Part shown: positions 17,212 to 26,009 of the stretch, piece by piece
How positions within the stretch are numbered: position 1 is the first letter of the stretch
Layout: the number at the start of each line of letters is the position of its first letter
Source: Flavobacterium sp. N502540
Lineage (GTDB): Bacteria > Bacteroidota > Bacteroidia > Flavobacteriales > Flavobacteriaceae
Length of the DNA: 64,000 nucleotides
Assembly: GCF_025947365.1 (NCBI RefSeq)
Contig: NZ_CP110012.1
Span: 3,596,001 to 3,660,000 of the forward strand
Direction of reading: 5' to 3'
Program-made: the position numbers and the translations under genes
Notes under the pieces: model-generated
Told to the model about the DNA's origin: nothing
Database searches by the model: none
What the model saw: only the letters and a program-made list of their open reading frames with translations

Positions 17212-17913
17212 ATGAAAAATAACTCCACTTTTAAAAGCGCTATTTCTGATATTTCCTTTCCTGAAAGCGATAAAATTTATGGAAAATCGATACACGACCC
17301 TATTTTAGGACTGATTATTAAAGATCATCCTTCTTTTAGCGACGAGGATTGTATTGCCGTGAAAGAATTGAATGAATACCGTCAGAGGTATATTTCGAAC
17401 TATTTATCAACTGAAATTGGAGTGCTTTCAGATCTTGAACAAAGTGTTCTTTCTTCGTTAAAAGAAGATAAGTCGATTGTTAGTATTGCTGAAGACGAGC
17501 CGGAAACCAGAAATTTAGGTCAGAGAGTTGCAGATCAGGTGGCGGATTTTGGAGGAAGCTGGACGTTTATCATTTCTTTCCTGATTTTTATTATAGTTTG
17601 GATTGGAGCGAATGTTTTTATTTTGGTCAACAAAGGTTTTGATCCGTATCCGTTTATTTTACTCAATTTGATTTTGTCCTGTATAGCTGCATTGCAGGCA
17701 CCGGTAATTATGATGAGTCAGAATCGTCAGGAGGAGAAGGACAGAAACCGAGCCAAAAAAGATTATATGATCAATCTTAAATCGGAATTAGAGATCAGAA
17801 TGATTCATGATAAAATCGATCATTTGATCATGCATCAGCAACAGGAGTTGATCGAAATTCAAAAAGTTCAAATCGAAATGATGAACGATATTTTGGATAA
17901 GATTAAGAAATGA
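17212..17913 (+). CDS. DUF1003 family membrane protein
   Basis: The 233-residue protein matches the DUF1003 layout: a soluble N-terminal half, then the signature GQRVADQVADFGGSWTFIIS at about 102-121, two transmembrane helices (about 115-137 and 147-167) around the loop NKGFDPYPFILLN, the basic motif SQNRQEEKDR and a coiled-coil C-terminus. Function is unknown; it is an inner-membrane protein and stands alone. Confidence 0.88.
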   Translation: MKNNSTFKSAISDISFPESDKIYGKSIHDPILGLIIKDHPSFSDEDCIAVKELNEYRQRYISNYLSTEIGVLSDLEQSVLSSLKEDKSIVSIAEDEPETRNLGQRVADQVADFGGSWTFIISFLIFIIVWIGANVFILVNKGFDPYPFILLNLILSCIAALQAPVIMMSQNRQEEKDRNRAKKDYMINLKSELEIRMIHDKIDHLIMHQQQELIEIQKVQIEMMNDILDKIKK

Positions 17914-18305
17914 TTCTTACAAAAGTAATGTAGGTAAAAGATTCGAAAGGGTTAAAAAGAGCGTTTTCTGGTTGAAGGAATTTAAGGTGTTCAGAGTAGT
18001 TGGATTTTGATTTTTTGATGCAAAGGGGGAAATGATTTTAGAAAAAAGGAGTGGCTTTCAGATTGAATTGTATTTTGAATTGTATTGAAAATTTAATGCT
18101 AAAAAAGTAAGAATAGAATAGGTTGGGAATTTTTTGAATTCTATTGCAAAAGAAGCGGGATTTAATACACGACAACAACACTGTTTTTTTAAAATTAGGA
18201 GGTTTCTTTTTTCTAAAATTGTGCAAGAATTAATAAGAACAGTTGAAGGGGGGGTGTTGCTATTTTAAAGTTTCCTATTTTTGAACTCTCAATACTTATA
18301 AAAAA
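17914..18305. other. 392-bp AT-rich spacer without a recognised gene
   Basis: No supported gene, RNA or clear hairpin was found here. The 62-codon reverse-strand frame inside it (18038-18226) is of low-complexity Phe/Lys/Ile composition and has no recognisable start context. A G run (18247-18254) is unusual in this AT-rich setting. Confidence 0.4.
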
Positions 18306-18491
18306 ATGAAAGCTTTTAAAATTTTAATAATGATTCTTGCTATTTCGGTTGCGTTATACGAGCAGGTTTCAGCAGAAAAAAACATCTATATTATGGTAAT
18401 TGCTATTGCGGTTTTCATGTATGGAATGATGCAGTTGAGTGCAAAAACACCGAGTAAAAACCAAGATAAAGAAGAGCAGGATGTTGACTAA
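18306..18491 (+). CDS. Small two-helix membrane protein, function unknown
   Basis: This 61-residue protein has two hydrophobic segments (about 4-20 and 27-45) and an acidic-basic tail (SKNQDKEEQDVD). Its last 11 bp overlap the ATG of the Smr-domain gene, so the two are almost certainly translationally coupled. The family is not recognised. Confidence 0.7.
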   Translation: MKAFKILIMILAISVALYEQVSAEKNIYIMVIAIAVFMYGMMQLSAKTPSKNQDKEEQDVD

Positions 18492-19032
18492 AGGAGATAA
18501 GGTTTCAGTCTTAGACGAAGCGATAAACGGAACGGTAGTTTCGGTGAAAAACAAGGAAGTTTTGATCGAAACCGAGGATGGTTTTATGATGACATTTTTT
18601 GTCAATGAATTACTTAAAATGCAAGAATCCAGTAATTTAATGAATTCTATTAAAAGAATTAATTTAGATGAGATTTCAAAAGAAAAAACAGAGCCAAAAC
18701 CGCGAAGTTTTGTAAAAGAAAAGAAAGATAAACGTGAAATTTCGGCTCCTGAGTTTGATTTGCATATCGAAAAACTGGTTCCTAATAAACGTGGAATGTC
18801 TAATTATGATATTTTGACTTTACAGACCGAAACAGCAAAAAGACATATTGAATTTGCAATCAGAAATCGTATTCCTAAAATTGTTTTTATTCATGGCGTT
18901 GGTGAAGGTATTTTGAAAGCAGAACTTGATTTTTTATTAGGTCGTTATGACGGAATAGATTTTCAGGACGCTAATTATCAAAAATACGGTTTAGGTGCAA
19001 CCGAAGTTTATTTTAGACAAAATCAGAAATAA
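18481..19032 (+). CDS. Smr-domain protein (DUF2027-like N-terminus)
   Basis: The protein of 183 residues starts MLTKGDKVSVLDEAINGTVV at 18481; an upstream in-frame ATG at 18439 lies deep inside the preceding gene and is less likely. The N-terminal half is a small beta domain, and the C-terminal half (from EFDLHIEKLVPNK, about residue 93) is a Smr domain with the FDLH and IPKIVFIHGVGEGILKAEL motifs. Smr domains are nucleases or nucleic-acid binders found at the end of MutS2 or alone. Its role here is unassigned. Confidence 0.88.
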   Translation: MLTKGDKVSVLDEAINGTVVSVKNKEVLIETEDGFMMTFFVNELLKMQESSNLMNSIKRINLDEISKEKTEPKPRSFVKEKKDKREISAPEFDLHIEKLVPNKRGMSNYDILTLQTETAKRHIEFAIRNRIPKIVFIHGVGEGILKAELDFLLGRYDGIDFQDANYQKYGLGATEVYFRQNQK

Positions 19033-19070
19033 GATCTTATTTCGATCGTGAAATATTAGATTTAGGGCAT

Positions 19071-19137
19071 AAAAAAACGTCCGTTTTTCTTTCCGGATTT
19101 CTAATGAAACCGGTTTAGAAAAACGGACGTTTTTTTG
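19071..19137. terminator. Bidirectional hairpin terminator
   Basis: AAAAAAACGTCCGTTTTTCT (19071-19090) pairs with AGAAAAACGGACGTTTTTTT (19117-19136). It lies between the convergent Smr and lipoprotein genes and has T runs on both strands. Confidence 0.9.
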
Positions 19138-19179
19138 TAGGAATATAAACAGGTGTGAACTTGTTTTTGAAATTACCTT

Positions 19180-20160
19180 TTATGGTGTAGCCGATACCTC
19201 AAGAATTCCGTAATTGTAAATAGTTGGTAATTTAAAACTACTGTTGGCTCTTGTGAGTTTTACCCCTTTAAGAACGATCTTGTGGAAATAAGTACTTCCA
19301 ACAAGAGTTGTACTGACTTCGATAATTCCACTTACATTTTGTACGCCATTATCTGCGGTCCATATTTCGTTTACAGTTGGAGTAGTCGGTAAAGGCGTAG
19401 CGCAAAAATAATCCTGAGTTAGAGAAGTACCATTGTAAGTGCGTAATAAAACTTTATTGGTTGAAGAGCCAATTAAGCCTGTTTTAGGCTGGTTGGAAGG
19501 CGTAACAACGTTTTCAAGCAGTTTAGGATCGATGCTGTCAATTGTTAAAGCGCTTGAAGGTGTGAAATTAAATAATTGCTTTGAGGTTGGACATTGTCTG
19601 ACAACTGTTGGGAAAGCAGTATTTGGGGCATTGTATGTGGTTTTAAAGAGGCCAAATGAATATTCGGCCTCTACTTGTGGGCCTGCCGGTTTTAGAAAAG
19701 TAATATTCTGGAAAAGAATATTGTGATTGTAACCTGTAATGGTAGAGCTTCCATCAGTGTTATCGGTTACAGCTGCTGTAATGACATCTACAATTTTTCC
19801 GGCAGTGGCCTGCCATTCCTCAGTTACGGCCGGTGTTGTTGGAGGTATTGCTCCGCAAATATTGTCAGCGGTTACCAGGCCGTTATAAGCTCTGTATACT
19901 ACACGGATTGTAGTATTGTTAATGTCGTAAGTTATAGGTTTTCCTTCCGGGGTTACATCATTTTGGAGTGTATTTTCAGGTAGTTGAATTAATAGTGACT
20001 CTTGTTTTTTAAGCTTGTATATAAGGTTGTTTGTTTTAGCATTACAGGTTGTAGCTGTAATACTTTGATCGCTAAAATCAATTGTATCTACCACTAAATC
20101 CCCGTCGTCGCATCCGTTTAATAAAAGCGCAAAGAAGAGAAGGCTTGCATATTTTTTCAT
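19180..20160 (-). CDS. Lipoprotein with two internal repeats
   Basis: The 326-residue protein starts at ATG 20158-20160 (MKKYASLLFFALLLNGCDDG), a lipoprotein signal with the lipobox Cys at residue 17. It contains two related halves of about 140 residues: RAYNGLVTADNICGAIPPTT followed by EEWQA in the first, RTYNGTSLTQDYFCATPLPT followed by EIWTA in the second. Each half has a CNAK/CPTSK-type start. It is probably a surface or periplasmic lipoprotein; the family is not recognised. Confidence 0.75.
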   Translation of the reverse strand: MKKYASLLFFALLLNGCDDGDLVVDTIDFSDQSITATTCNAKTNNLIYKLKKQESLLIQLPENTLQNDVTPEGKPITYDINNTTIRVVYRAYNGLVTADNICGAIPPTTPAVTEEWQATAGKIVDVITAAVTDNTDGSSTITGYNHNILFQNITFLKPAGPQVEAEYSFGLFKTTYNAPNTAFPTVVRQCPTSKQLFNFTPSSALTIDSIDPKLLENVVTPSNQPKTGLIGSSTNKVLLRTYNGTSLTQDYFCATPLPTTPTVNEIWTADNGVQNVSGIIEVSTTLVGSTYFHKIVLKGVKLTRANSSFKLPTIYNYGILEVSATP

Positions 20161-20234
20161 CGTAATTTTATTTGAGGTCAAAAATAGTGAAAAATTTGGC
20201 AAATGATATTCAAGATTTGACAATTGATATTTCA

Positions 20235-20242
20235 TAACTTTG
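20235..20242 (+). promoter_or_regulatory. -7 element just before the cysteine desulfurase ATG
   Basis: TAACTTTG matches the TAnnTTTG consensus only 5 bp before the ATG at 20248. If used, the transcript would be almost leaderless. TTTG at 20216-20219 is a possible upstream element but its distance is short. Confidence 0.45.
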
Positions 20243-20247
20243 CAGAG

Positions 20248-21372
20248 ATGAAAAAAGTATACCTCGATAACGCCTCTACAACCGCTATACGCCCTGAAGT
20301 GATTCAGGAAATGTTGAAAGTAATGACTGAAGATTTTGGAAATCCTTCTTCTACACACAGTTTCGGAAGAAACGGAAAGACCATTTTAGAACTTTCCAGG
20401 AAAAGTATTGCGAAATATTTAAATTGTACGGCACAGGAGATTATTTTTACCTCAGGAGGAACTGAGGCTGATAATTGGATTCTTCGTTCGGCGGTGGAAG
20501 ATCTTAAAGCAGAGCGTATTATTACAACCAGAATTGAGCATCATGCAGTGCTGCATACCGCATTGGTTTTAGAATCTGAATATAACGTTCAGGTGGATTA
20601 CGTAAATGTAAATCCTGATGGAAGTATAGATTTAACTCATTTATCCAATTTGTTAGCCGAAGACAAAAAGACAATTGTCAGTTTGATGCATGTAAACAAC
20701 GAAACCGGAGCTGTTTTGGATCTGGAAAGAGTGGGTGTAATTTGTAAGCAGTATAATGCTTTGTTTCATTCGGATACTGTTCAGTCTGTTGGAAAAACGG
20801 AGATCGATCTGCAAAAAATCCCTGTTGATTTTATCGTAGCAAGTGCGCATAAATTTCACGGTCCAAAAGGAGTTGGGTTCGCATTTGTTCGAAAAAATTC
20901 AGGATTGCAACCTTTGATTTTTGGAGGAGAGCAGGAAAAAGGCTTGCGTGCCGGTACAGAAGCCGTGCATCAGATTGCCGGAATGGCGAAAGCATTGTCT
21001 CTTTCGTATGAGAATTTAGATGCTGAAAGAAATTATATTTTAGGCTTGAAAACCTATCTTATTGAGCAATTTGAAGCTCATTTTCCGGGTTTCAGAATCA
21101 ATGGAAAAAAGGATGATTTTTACAACATCATCAATGTTATTCTGCCTTTCTCAGCAGATAAAACTTCGATGCTTTTGTTTAGTTTAGATATGAAAGGAAT
21201 TGCTGTTTCCAGAGGCAGTGCCTGTCAGTCGGGGAGTGTAAAACCGTCGCATGTTTTGAAAGAAATGCTTTCAGAGACCGATTTAAAATTACCAAATCTC
21301 CGAATTTCATTCAGTCATTTTAATACCAAAGAAGATATTGACTGGTTGGTTGAGAGTTTGAAAAGTGTTTAA
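20248..21372 (+). CDS. Cysteine desulfurase (NifS/IscS-like)
   Basis: The 374-residue PLP enzyme removes sulfur from L-cysteine as a persulfide for iron-sulfur or thiolation pathways. It starts MKKVYLDNASTTAIRP (an in-frame start 24 bp upstream is unlikely), has the PLP lysine K202 in SAHKFHGPKG and the persulfide-carrying Cys326 in SRGSACQSGS. The active-site loop is of the longer NifS/IscS class. No iscU or suf genes are adjacent, so its acceptor is not indicated. Confidence 0.93.
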   Translation: MKKVYLDNASTTAIRPEVIQEMLKVMTEDFGNPSSTHSFGRNGKTILELSRKSIAKYLNCTAQEIIFTSGGTEADNWILRSAVEDLKAERIITTRIEHHAVLHTALVLESEYNVQVDYVNVNPDGSIDLTHLSNLLAEDKKTIVSLMHVNNETGAVLDLERVGVICKQYNALFHSDTVQSVGKTEIDLQKIPVDFIVASAHKFHGPKGVGFAFVRKNSGLQPLIFGGEQEKGLRAGTEAVHQIAGMAKALSLSYENLDAERNYILGLKTYLIEQFEAHFPGFRINGKKDDFYNIINVILPFSADKTSMLLFSLDMKGIAVSRGSACQSGSVKPSHVLKEMLSETDLKLPNLRISFSHFNTKEDIDWLVESLKSV

Positions 21373-21380
21373 AGTTTTAG

Positions 21381-21429
21381 GTTTCAGGTTTCAAGTTTCA
21401 GGTTCTGCACGAAACTTGAAACCTGAAAC
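21381..21429. terminator. Perfect 19-bp hairpin between convergent genes
   Basis: GTTTCAGGTTTCAAGTTTC (21381-21399) and its exact complement (21411-21429) enclose an 11-bp loop, followed by an A-rich run that is a T run on the reverse strand. It belongs to the TTTCAGGTTT repeat family also seen at 1931-1984, and probably ends the desulfurase and Sua5 transcripts from both sides. Confidence 0.8.
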
Positions 21430-21436
21430 AAAAAAA

Positions 21437-21997
21437 TTACTTACGAATCACTTTTACCTGTGAATCATTGGTGAGTTTTATAATTGTTGATGGTTTTCCG
21501 GCAATCCTGTCGTGATACAGATTTACTACATAGTCAACGCCTTTCACAATTTCCGGATTGATGTCTTTGAAACCAATAGGAGTAGGCTGTCCCGAAATAT
21601 TAGCTGAAGTCGAAACCAGTGGTTTTTTCATTCGTTCCAATAATTTAAAACAGAACGGTTCCTTTACCAAGCGAACAGCAAGCGAATTGTCCGCAGCTAT
21701 GATATTTGGAGCGACATTACGTGGCTCATCCAGAATTAAAGTAGTTGGTTTTTCAGATAAATCTAAAATTTGCCAGGCTACTTCAGGGATATTTTTAAAT
21801 ACATTGTACATCATTTTTTCGCCATTCATCAATACAATCATGCTTTGTGTTTCGGCACGTTGTTTGAGTTTGTATATTTTGGCAACAGCCTCAGGATTTG
21901 TTGCGTCACAGCCAATTCCCCACACGGTATCAGTAGGATAGAGAATGATTCCTCCTTCTTTTATGACTTCGTACGCTTTGATTATTTCTTCGTTCAT
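21437..21997 (-). CDS. L-threonylcarbamoyladenylate synthase (Sua5/YciO/YrdC family)
   Basis: This 186-residue cytoplasmic protein makes threonylcarbamoyl-AMP for the t6A37 modification of tRNA. It starts MNEEIIKAYEVIKEGGIILY (ATG at 21995-21997) and carries the family motifs YPTDTVWGIGCDATN, KQRAETQSMIVLM and STSANISGQPTP. There is no C-terminal Sua5 extension, so it is the short TsaC-like form. Confidence 0.9.
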   Translation of the reverse strand: MNEEIIKAYEVIKEGGIILYPTDTVWGIGCDATNPEAVAKIYKLKQRAETQSMIVLMNGEKMMYNVFKNIPEVAWQILDLSEKPTTLILDEPRNVAPNIIAADNSLAVRLVKEPFCFKLLERMKKPLVSTSANISGQPTPIGFKDINPEIVKGVDYVVNLYHDRIAGKPSTIIKLTNDSQVKVIRK

Positions 21998-22156
21998 TAT
22001 ATAATTAGGGATTATTAGAGGTATTATTTGCAAATATAAAGATTATGATATTTGTAATGTGGTTTTTCCTTAAACTATAGAAATAACTTGTTTTTTGTAA
22101 AAATAGGTTTACTTTTGCGGATAAAATTATATTATTAATCTTAATTAAATTAAAAA

Positions 22157-22918
22157 ATGAAAAAAATTTTACTTAGTTTTCTGGTTTTAGGTTCGTTAGT
22201 GTCTTGCAGTAATGATGAAGGAAGTGTGATTTCAGATAAAGCTGCAAAAGATAATAAAAATGAACTTTTTATTAGGAGTACAGATGGGAAAATTGTAGAA
22301 GAACTTCCGACAGAAGTTTATAATAAAATTATTGATGACCTTCAAAAAGATAATGAGGTAAAAAAAATAGAAGTATTAAATTCTGAATATAAGAATGATA
22401 ATGGATTGACAAAGCTTGTCTCTACTGTTTCAAAAGCAACTAAAGGAAATTTAACTGGTAAAGCTGAGGGAGCTGTAACTTTTCAGTATAAAGGGCATAC
22501 TAGTGATTATTATTATAAATACTCTTCAGGTGGTGAGGGTTATTCTGCAGGTGGATGGCAGAATTGGGTTGATTTAGGTAAAGAGGCCGGCACAACAGGG
22601 GTAGATGCAAGATTAGAGGCATTGCAATTTACTTCTGGAGTTTATATAAATGATTTTAAAGCTAGGGCATATGTTCAAAATTTAGGTTGGTTGCCTTATG
22701 TAGGTTTTGGGGAAGTTGTAGGTACAACTGGTAGAAAATTAAGAATGGAGTCTTTGCAAATATTTGTTCCTGCCAGCTTTGCTACTAATGTTTATTATCA
22801 AGTTCACGTTCAAAATTTAGGTTGGCTCCCAGTGGTAGGTAATGGTGAGATTACCGGTACAACTGGTAGATCTCTTAGAATCGAAGCTTTTAAAATGTAT
22901 ATGTTTATCGTTATTTAA
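22157..22918 (+). CDS. Lipoprotein with three ChW-like repeats
   Basis: The 253-residue protein has a lipoprotein signal (MKKILLSFLVLGSLVSC, lipobox Cys at 17), an N-terminal charged region (about 20-105) and three tandem repeats of about 45 residues. Each repeat has the pattern W-x5-G-E/K-x-x-GTTG-x4-R-L/M-E: GWQNWVDLGKEAGTTG, GWLPYVGFGEVVGTTG and GWLPVVGNGEITGTTG, with VQNLGW before the second and third. This fits the ChW repeat (clostridial hydrophobic with conserved W), best known from secreted Clostridium proteins and rare in Bacteroidota. It is probably displayed on the outer surface; a carbohydrate or protein ligand is inference. It borders the glycan island. Confidence 0.78.
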   Translation: MKKILLSFLVLGSLVSCSNDEGSVISDKAAKDNKNELFIRSTDGKIVEELPTEVYNKIIDDLQKDNEVKKIEVLNSEYKNDNGLTKLVSTVSKATKGNLTGKAEGAVTFQYKGHTSDYYYKYSSGGEGYSAGGWQNWVDLGKEAGTTGVDARLEALQFTSGVYINDFKARAYVQNLGWLPYVGFGEVVGTTGRKLRMESLQIFVPASFATNVYYQVHVQNLGWLPVVGNGEITGTTGRSLRIEAFKMYMFIVI

Positions 22919-22956
22919 TCTTTTGGTGATTTTAAATACGTAAAAATACTTAGTTT

Positions 22957-23000
22957 TAAAAAAAAAGGACAATTTTCAATATGAAAATTGTCCTTTTTTA
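22957..23000 (+). terminator. Hairpin terminator after the ChW lipoprotein gene
   Basis: AAAAAAAGGACAATTTTCAT-type stem (from 22957) pairs with ATGAAAATTGTCCTTTTTTA (22981-23000). It also faces the convergent DUF4422 gene and could serve both strands. Confidence 0.88.
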
Positions 23001-23023
23001 ATGTTTTTTAGCTATGGATATTT

Positions 23024-23788
23024 TTACAAATCAATTATTTTGTATGATGGAATTCCTTTGATTTTAAACTTATGGTGATACATATAAAGATTGATTAGTC
23101 TTTCTGAAATAAAACCAAAAATTCGGGCCTGATAAGCATCTTCCGGGATTGTAACTCTGGATTCAAGTTCAAATAAAATAGAGAAAAGCCAGGCGTAATA
23201 GTTGTCGAATTTCTCTTTTGAGCTAACCATCATATTTCCCATGTGGAAAAGGGTTCCTTCATCCAAAAATGAGGTAATACTGTCTTTATATTCCGGATAT
23301 TTTTCCGAAATGATTTGTTTGGTTAGGTCCCAATCCTCTTTTCGGTGTTCCTCACAGTAGTTATCGGTCAAAGATCCTTTTTTGAACTTATAAGGTCGGC
23401 ATAGAATTACATCATATTCCGAAAGAATTGAAGCTATTTTTTTCTCTAGTTTTTTAGAAGAGGTATGGAATAGCTTAGTATTTTTGAAATTTTCAGTTGT
23501 GATTTTTTTCTGTGCAGAAGGCTTTAAGTTGTACCAGTCGTTGTAAAAGTTAAGGTATCTTCTGTAATGGCAAATGCCCACGTAATCAGCCTTTTTTTCG
23601 TTTTTCCAAATCCAGTAAGCAGCTGTCAATTCACAATAGTTGCTGTTTTTGTTTCCGATATTGTCCTGAGTATTGTCTCTTAAGATAGTATCAGTGATTG
23701 ATGGATTTGTTCCCACCTGAATCGGAACCAGAATATCATTGGATAATACAGGGTTTTCTTTATGAGTTACGATAAAAATCTTAATCAT
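23024..23788 (-). CDS. DUF4422 glycosyltransferase-like protein
   Basis: This 254-residue protein shows the DUF4422 pattern: IKIFIVTHKENPVLSNDI at the start, LTAAYWIWKNEK near 55 and GICHYRRYLNF near 72. DUF4422 proteins occur in O-antigen, capsule and lipooligosaccharide clusters and are thought to be glycosyltransferases. It overlaps the upstream glf gene by 8 bp, so it may add a galactofuranose residue, but that is inference. Confidence 0.85.
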   Translation of the reverse strand: MIKIFIVTHKENPVLSNDILVPIQVGTNPSITDTILRDNTQDNIGNKNSNYCELTAAYWIWKNEKKADYVGICHYRRYLNFYNDWYNLKPSAQKKITTENFKNTKLFHTSSKKLEKKIASILSEYDVILCRPYKFKKGSLTDNYCEEHRKEDWDLTKQIISEKYPEYKDSITSFLDEGTLFHMGNMMVSSKEKFDNYYAWLFSILFELESRVTIPEDAYQARIFGFISERLINLYMYHHKFKIKGIPSYKIIDL

Positions 23789-24893
23789 TATTCAGTTCTG
23801 TTTTAGATCTTTTTAAAGCTATGGCAATTATCTGATGCATGTCGTAATATCTGTATTCGGATAATCTTCCTCCAAATATTACATTCTTTTCTTCTAAAGA
23901 CAGTTTTTTGTACTCTTCAAACAAGGCTTGATTTTTAGCATCGTTTATAGGATAAAACGCTTCATTAGACGGGTTCCATTCGCATGGATATTCTTTTGTA
24001 ATAACCGTTTTGCTTTGTTTGCCAAATTCAAAATGTTTGTGCTCAATTATTCGGGTAAAAGGATAGCTGGCGTCGTTGTAATTAACGACAGCATTTCCTT
24101 GAAAATTGTCAGTATCAAGAACTTCGTTGTCAAATTGTAGAGATCTGTATTCCAAAACTCCTAATTTGTAATCGAAATACTCGTCAATCTTTCCGGAATA
24201 CACAATTTTATCAGCAAGTCCGTCAAATTTTGTTCGGTCTGAAAAGTAATTGGTATTGGTTACCACTTCAATTCCTTCTAATAATTTGTCAATTAATTTA
24301 TTGTAACCACCAATAGGGATTCCTTGATAAGTGTCGTTGAAATAGTTATTGTCAAATGTGAATCTAACCGGAAGTCTTTTTATGATAAAAGCGGGTAGTT
24401 CAGTAGCTTTTCTTCCCCACTGTTTTTCAGTATATTCTTTTATAAAATAATCGTAGATGTCTTTGCCGACAAGGCTTAGCGCTTGTTCTTCAAGATTTTT
24501 AGGGTCTTTTACTCCATAAGTAGCTACTTGCTCCTCTATTTTTGCTTTAGCTTCCTGAGGTGTTTTAGTTCCCCAAAGTTGGTAGAAAGTATTCATGTTA
24601 AAAGGTAAATTGTACATCTTACCTTTAGAGAGTGACATCGGAGAATTGGTAAAGTTGTTGAATTCAACAAATTGATTTACATAATCCCATATCGCCTTAT
24701 CGTTGGTATGAAATATATGTGCACCATATTTATGAACATTAATTCCTTCGATATTCTCGCAATATACATTTCCTCCTATATGGTCTCTTTTGTCAATTAC
24801 CAGGCATTTTTTTCCTGCTTTTTTTGCTTCGTGAGCGAACACGCTGCCATAGAGACCTGATCCAATTATTAAATAGTCATATTGCTTTTTCAT
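23781..24893 (-). CDS. glf: UDP-galactopyranose mutase
   Basis: This flavoenzyme interconverts UDP-galactopyranose and UDP-galactofuranose in the cytoplasm. The 370-residue protein begins with the FAD-binding motif YLIIGSGLYGSVFAHEAKKA, and shows the family segments GGNVYCENIEGINVHKYGAH, FTEKQWG-like YTEKQWGRK near 155 and FGGRLSEYRYYDMHQ near the end. It implies that the strain makes a galactofuranose-containing surface glycan. It precedes, and overlaps, the DUF4422 gene. Confidence 0.94.
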   Translation of the reverse strand: MKKQYDYLIIGSGLYGSVFAHEAKKAGKKCLVIDKRDHIGGNVYCENIEGINVHKYGAHIFHTNDKAIWDYVNQFVEFNNFTNSPMSLSKGKMYNLPFNMNTFYQLWGTKTPQEAKAKIEEQVATYGVKDPKNLEEQALSLVGKDIYDYFIKEYTEKQWGRKATELPAFIIKRLPVRFTFDNNYFNDTYQGIPIGGYNKLIDKLLEGIEVVTNTNYFSDRTKFDGLADKIVYSGKIDEYFDYKLGVLEYRSLQFDNEVLDTDNFQGNAVVNYNDASYPFTRIIEHKHFEFGKQSKTVITKEYPCEWNPSNEAFYPINDAKNQALFEEYKKLSLEEKNVIFGGRLSEYRYYDMHQIIAIALKRSKTELNND

Positions 24894-24945
24894 GATGCAA
24901 AAGTAGAGATTAATTAGTAAATTGCAACAAATTACAAAAGTAAAA

Positions 24946-25824
24946 ATGGCAGGAAAAATACAAGTAGGATATCTGGTTTCGTATGATTATGAGTTGTTAA
25001 AAACATCACTTCCAACAGTGTATAACGATGCAGATGCGGTTTTTGTCGCCATTGATAAAAACAGAAATACCTGGAATGGCGGAAGCTTTACGATCGATGA
25101 TTCTTTTTTTGAATGGATTAAGGATTTTGACGTTGATAAGAAGGTAGTGATTTATGAAGATGATTTTTATGTCCCAGCCCTAACGACAATGGAATGTGAA
25201 ATCAGAGAGCGAAAAATGCTCGCTGAAAAAATGGGAATTGGGAATTGGATTGTTCAGGTAGATTGTGACGAGTATTTTGTTGACTTTAAAAAGTTTGTTT
25301 CAGATTTAAGACGATATGATTCCTATCTAATTAACCCGGAAAAACATCCTATCCAAATATGCGCTTTCTGGGTTATGCTTTATAAATATACAGATCAGGG
25401 TATTTTATATGTCGATAAACCGCTGAAAGCAATTTTTGCAACAAACTATCCTAATTATAAAAGCGGACGCAGAATCAAAGAGCGTCAGATTTATACCAAT
25501 AATATTGTCTTGCATGAATCCTTGTCAAGAACAGAAGCCGATTTGCGTTTTAAGCTTGACAATTGGGGGCATAATGTAGATGTGGATAAGGGGTTTTTGG
25601 ATAAATGGCTTGTTGTAAATGAAAACAATTATAAAGAGTACAAAGATTTTTACTATTTACAGCCTAAAAGATGGAAGAAATTGGGATTCTTCTCCACTAA
25701 AAGTATCCCTCAGATAAAGGAGATTATTGAGAAAGAAAAAAGACTGAATGTACCTAAGTTCAATCTCTATTTTAAAAATTTCGGACAGTGGTTGAAATAT
25801 TCACTGAAGAAAAAAAAGGCATAG
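24946..25824 (+). CDS. Putative glycosyltransferase-like protein of the glycan island
   Basis: The 292-residue protein starts MAGKIQVGYLVSYDYELLKT at 24946; a TTG 24 bp upstream is also in frame. It has a GT-A-like outline: a beta-strand start, VFVAIDKNRNTW near 33 and the acidic metal-binding-like motif VDCDEYFVDF (Asp106, Asp108) after an EMRERKMLAEK-type helix. There is no transmembrane helix. It is divergent from glf and lies among glycosyltransferase genes. The exact family is not recognised. Confidence 0.6.
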   Translation: MAGKIQVGYLVSYDYELLKTSLPTVYNDADAVFVAIDKNRNTWNGGSFTIDDSFFEWIKDFDVDKKVVIYEDDFYVPALTTMECEIRERKMLAEKMGIGNWIVQVDCDEYFVDFKKFVSDLRRYDSYLINPEKHPIQICAFWVMLYKYTDQGILYVDKPLKAIFATNYPNYKSGRRIKERQIYTNNIVLHESLSRTEADLRFKLDNWGHNVDVDKGFLDKWLVVNENNYKEYKDFYYLQPKRWKKLGFFSTKSIPQIKEIIEKEKRLNVPKFNLYFKNFGQWLKYSLKKKKA

Positions 25825-26009
25825 GGGAATTTTTATTTCGTTTTTGCTCTCATAATTGATTTTTCTTAATTATTAAGGTTATTTTTGCTTCCTTCCATTT
25901 ACCTCTAAGAAATGCAGAATATTGAACTGCTTTTTGATGCTTTGGTTTGAATAAAATAAACGATAGAGCATTGGAAATGGGTAATAAATTAATATCAAAG
26001 TTATAGTTA

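Noticed and set aside
18038..18226. 62-codon reverse frame in the spacer after DUF1003
   Set aside because: Low-complexity Phe/Lys/Ile sequence with no promoter element or family resemblance.
20188..20358. Long N-terminal extension of the two-repeat lipoprotein
   Set aside because: The extension runs into the desulfurase gene, and the lipoprotein signal begins at the ATG at 20158-20160.
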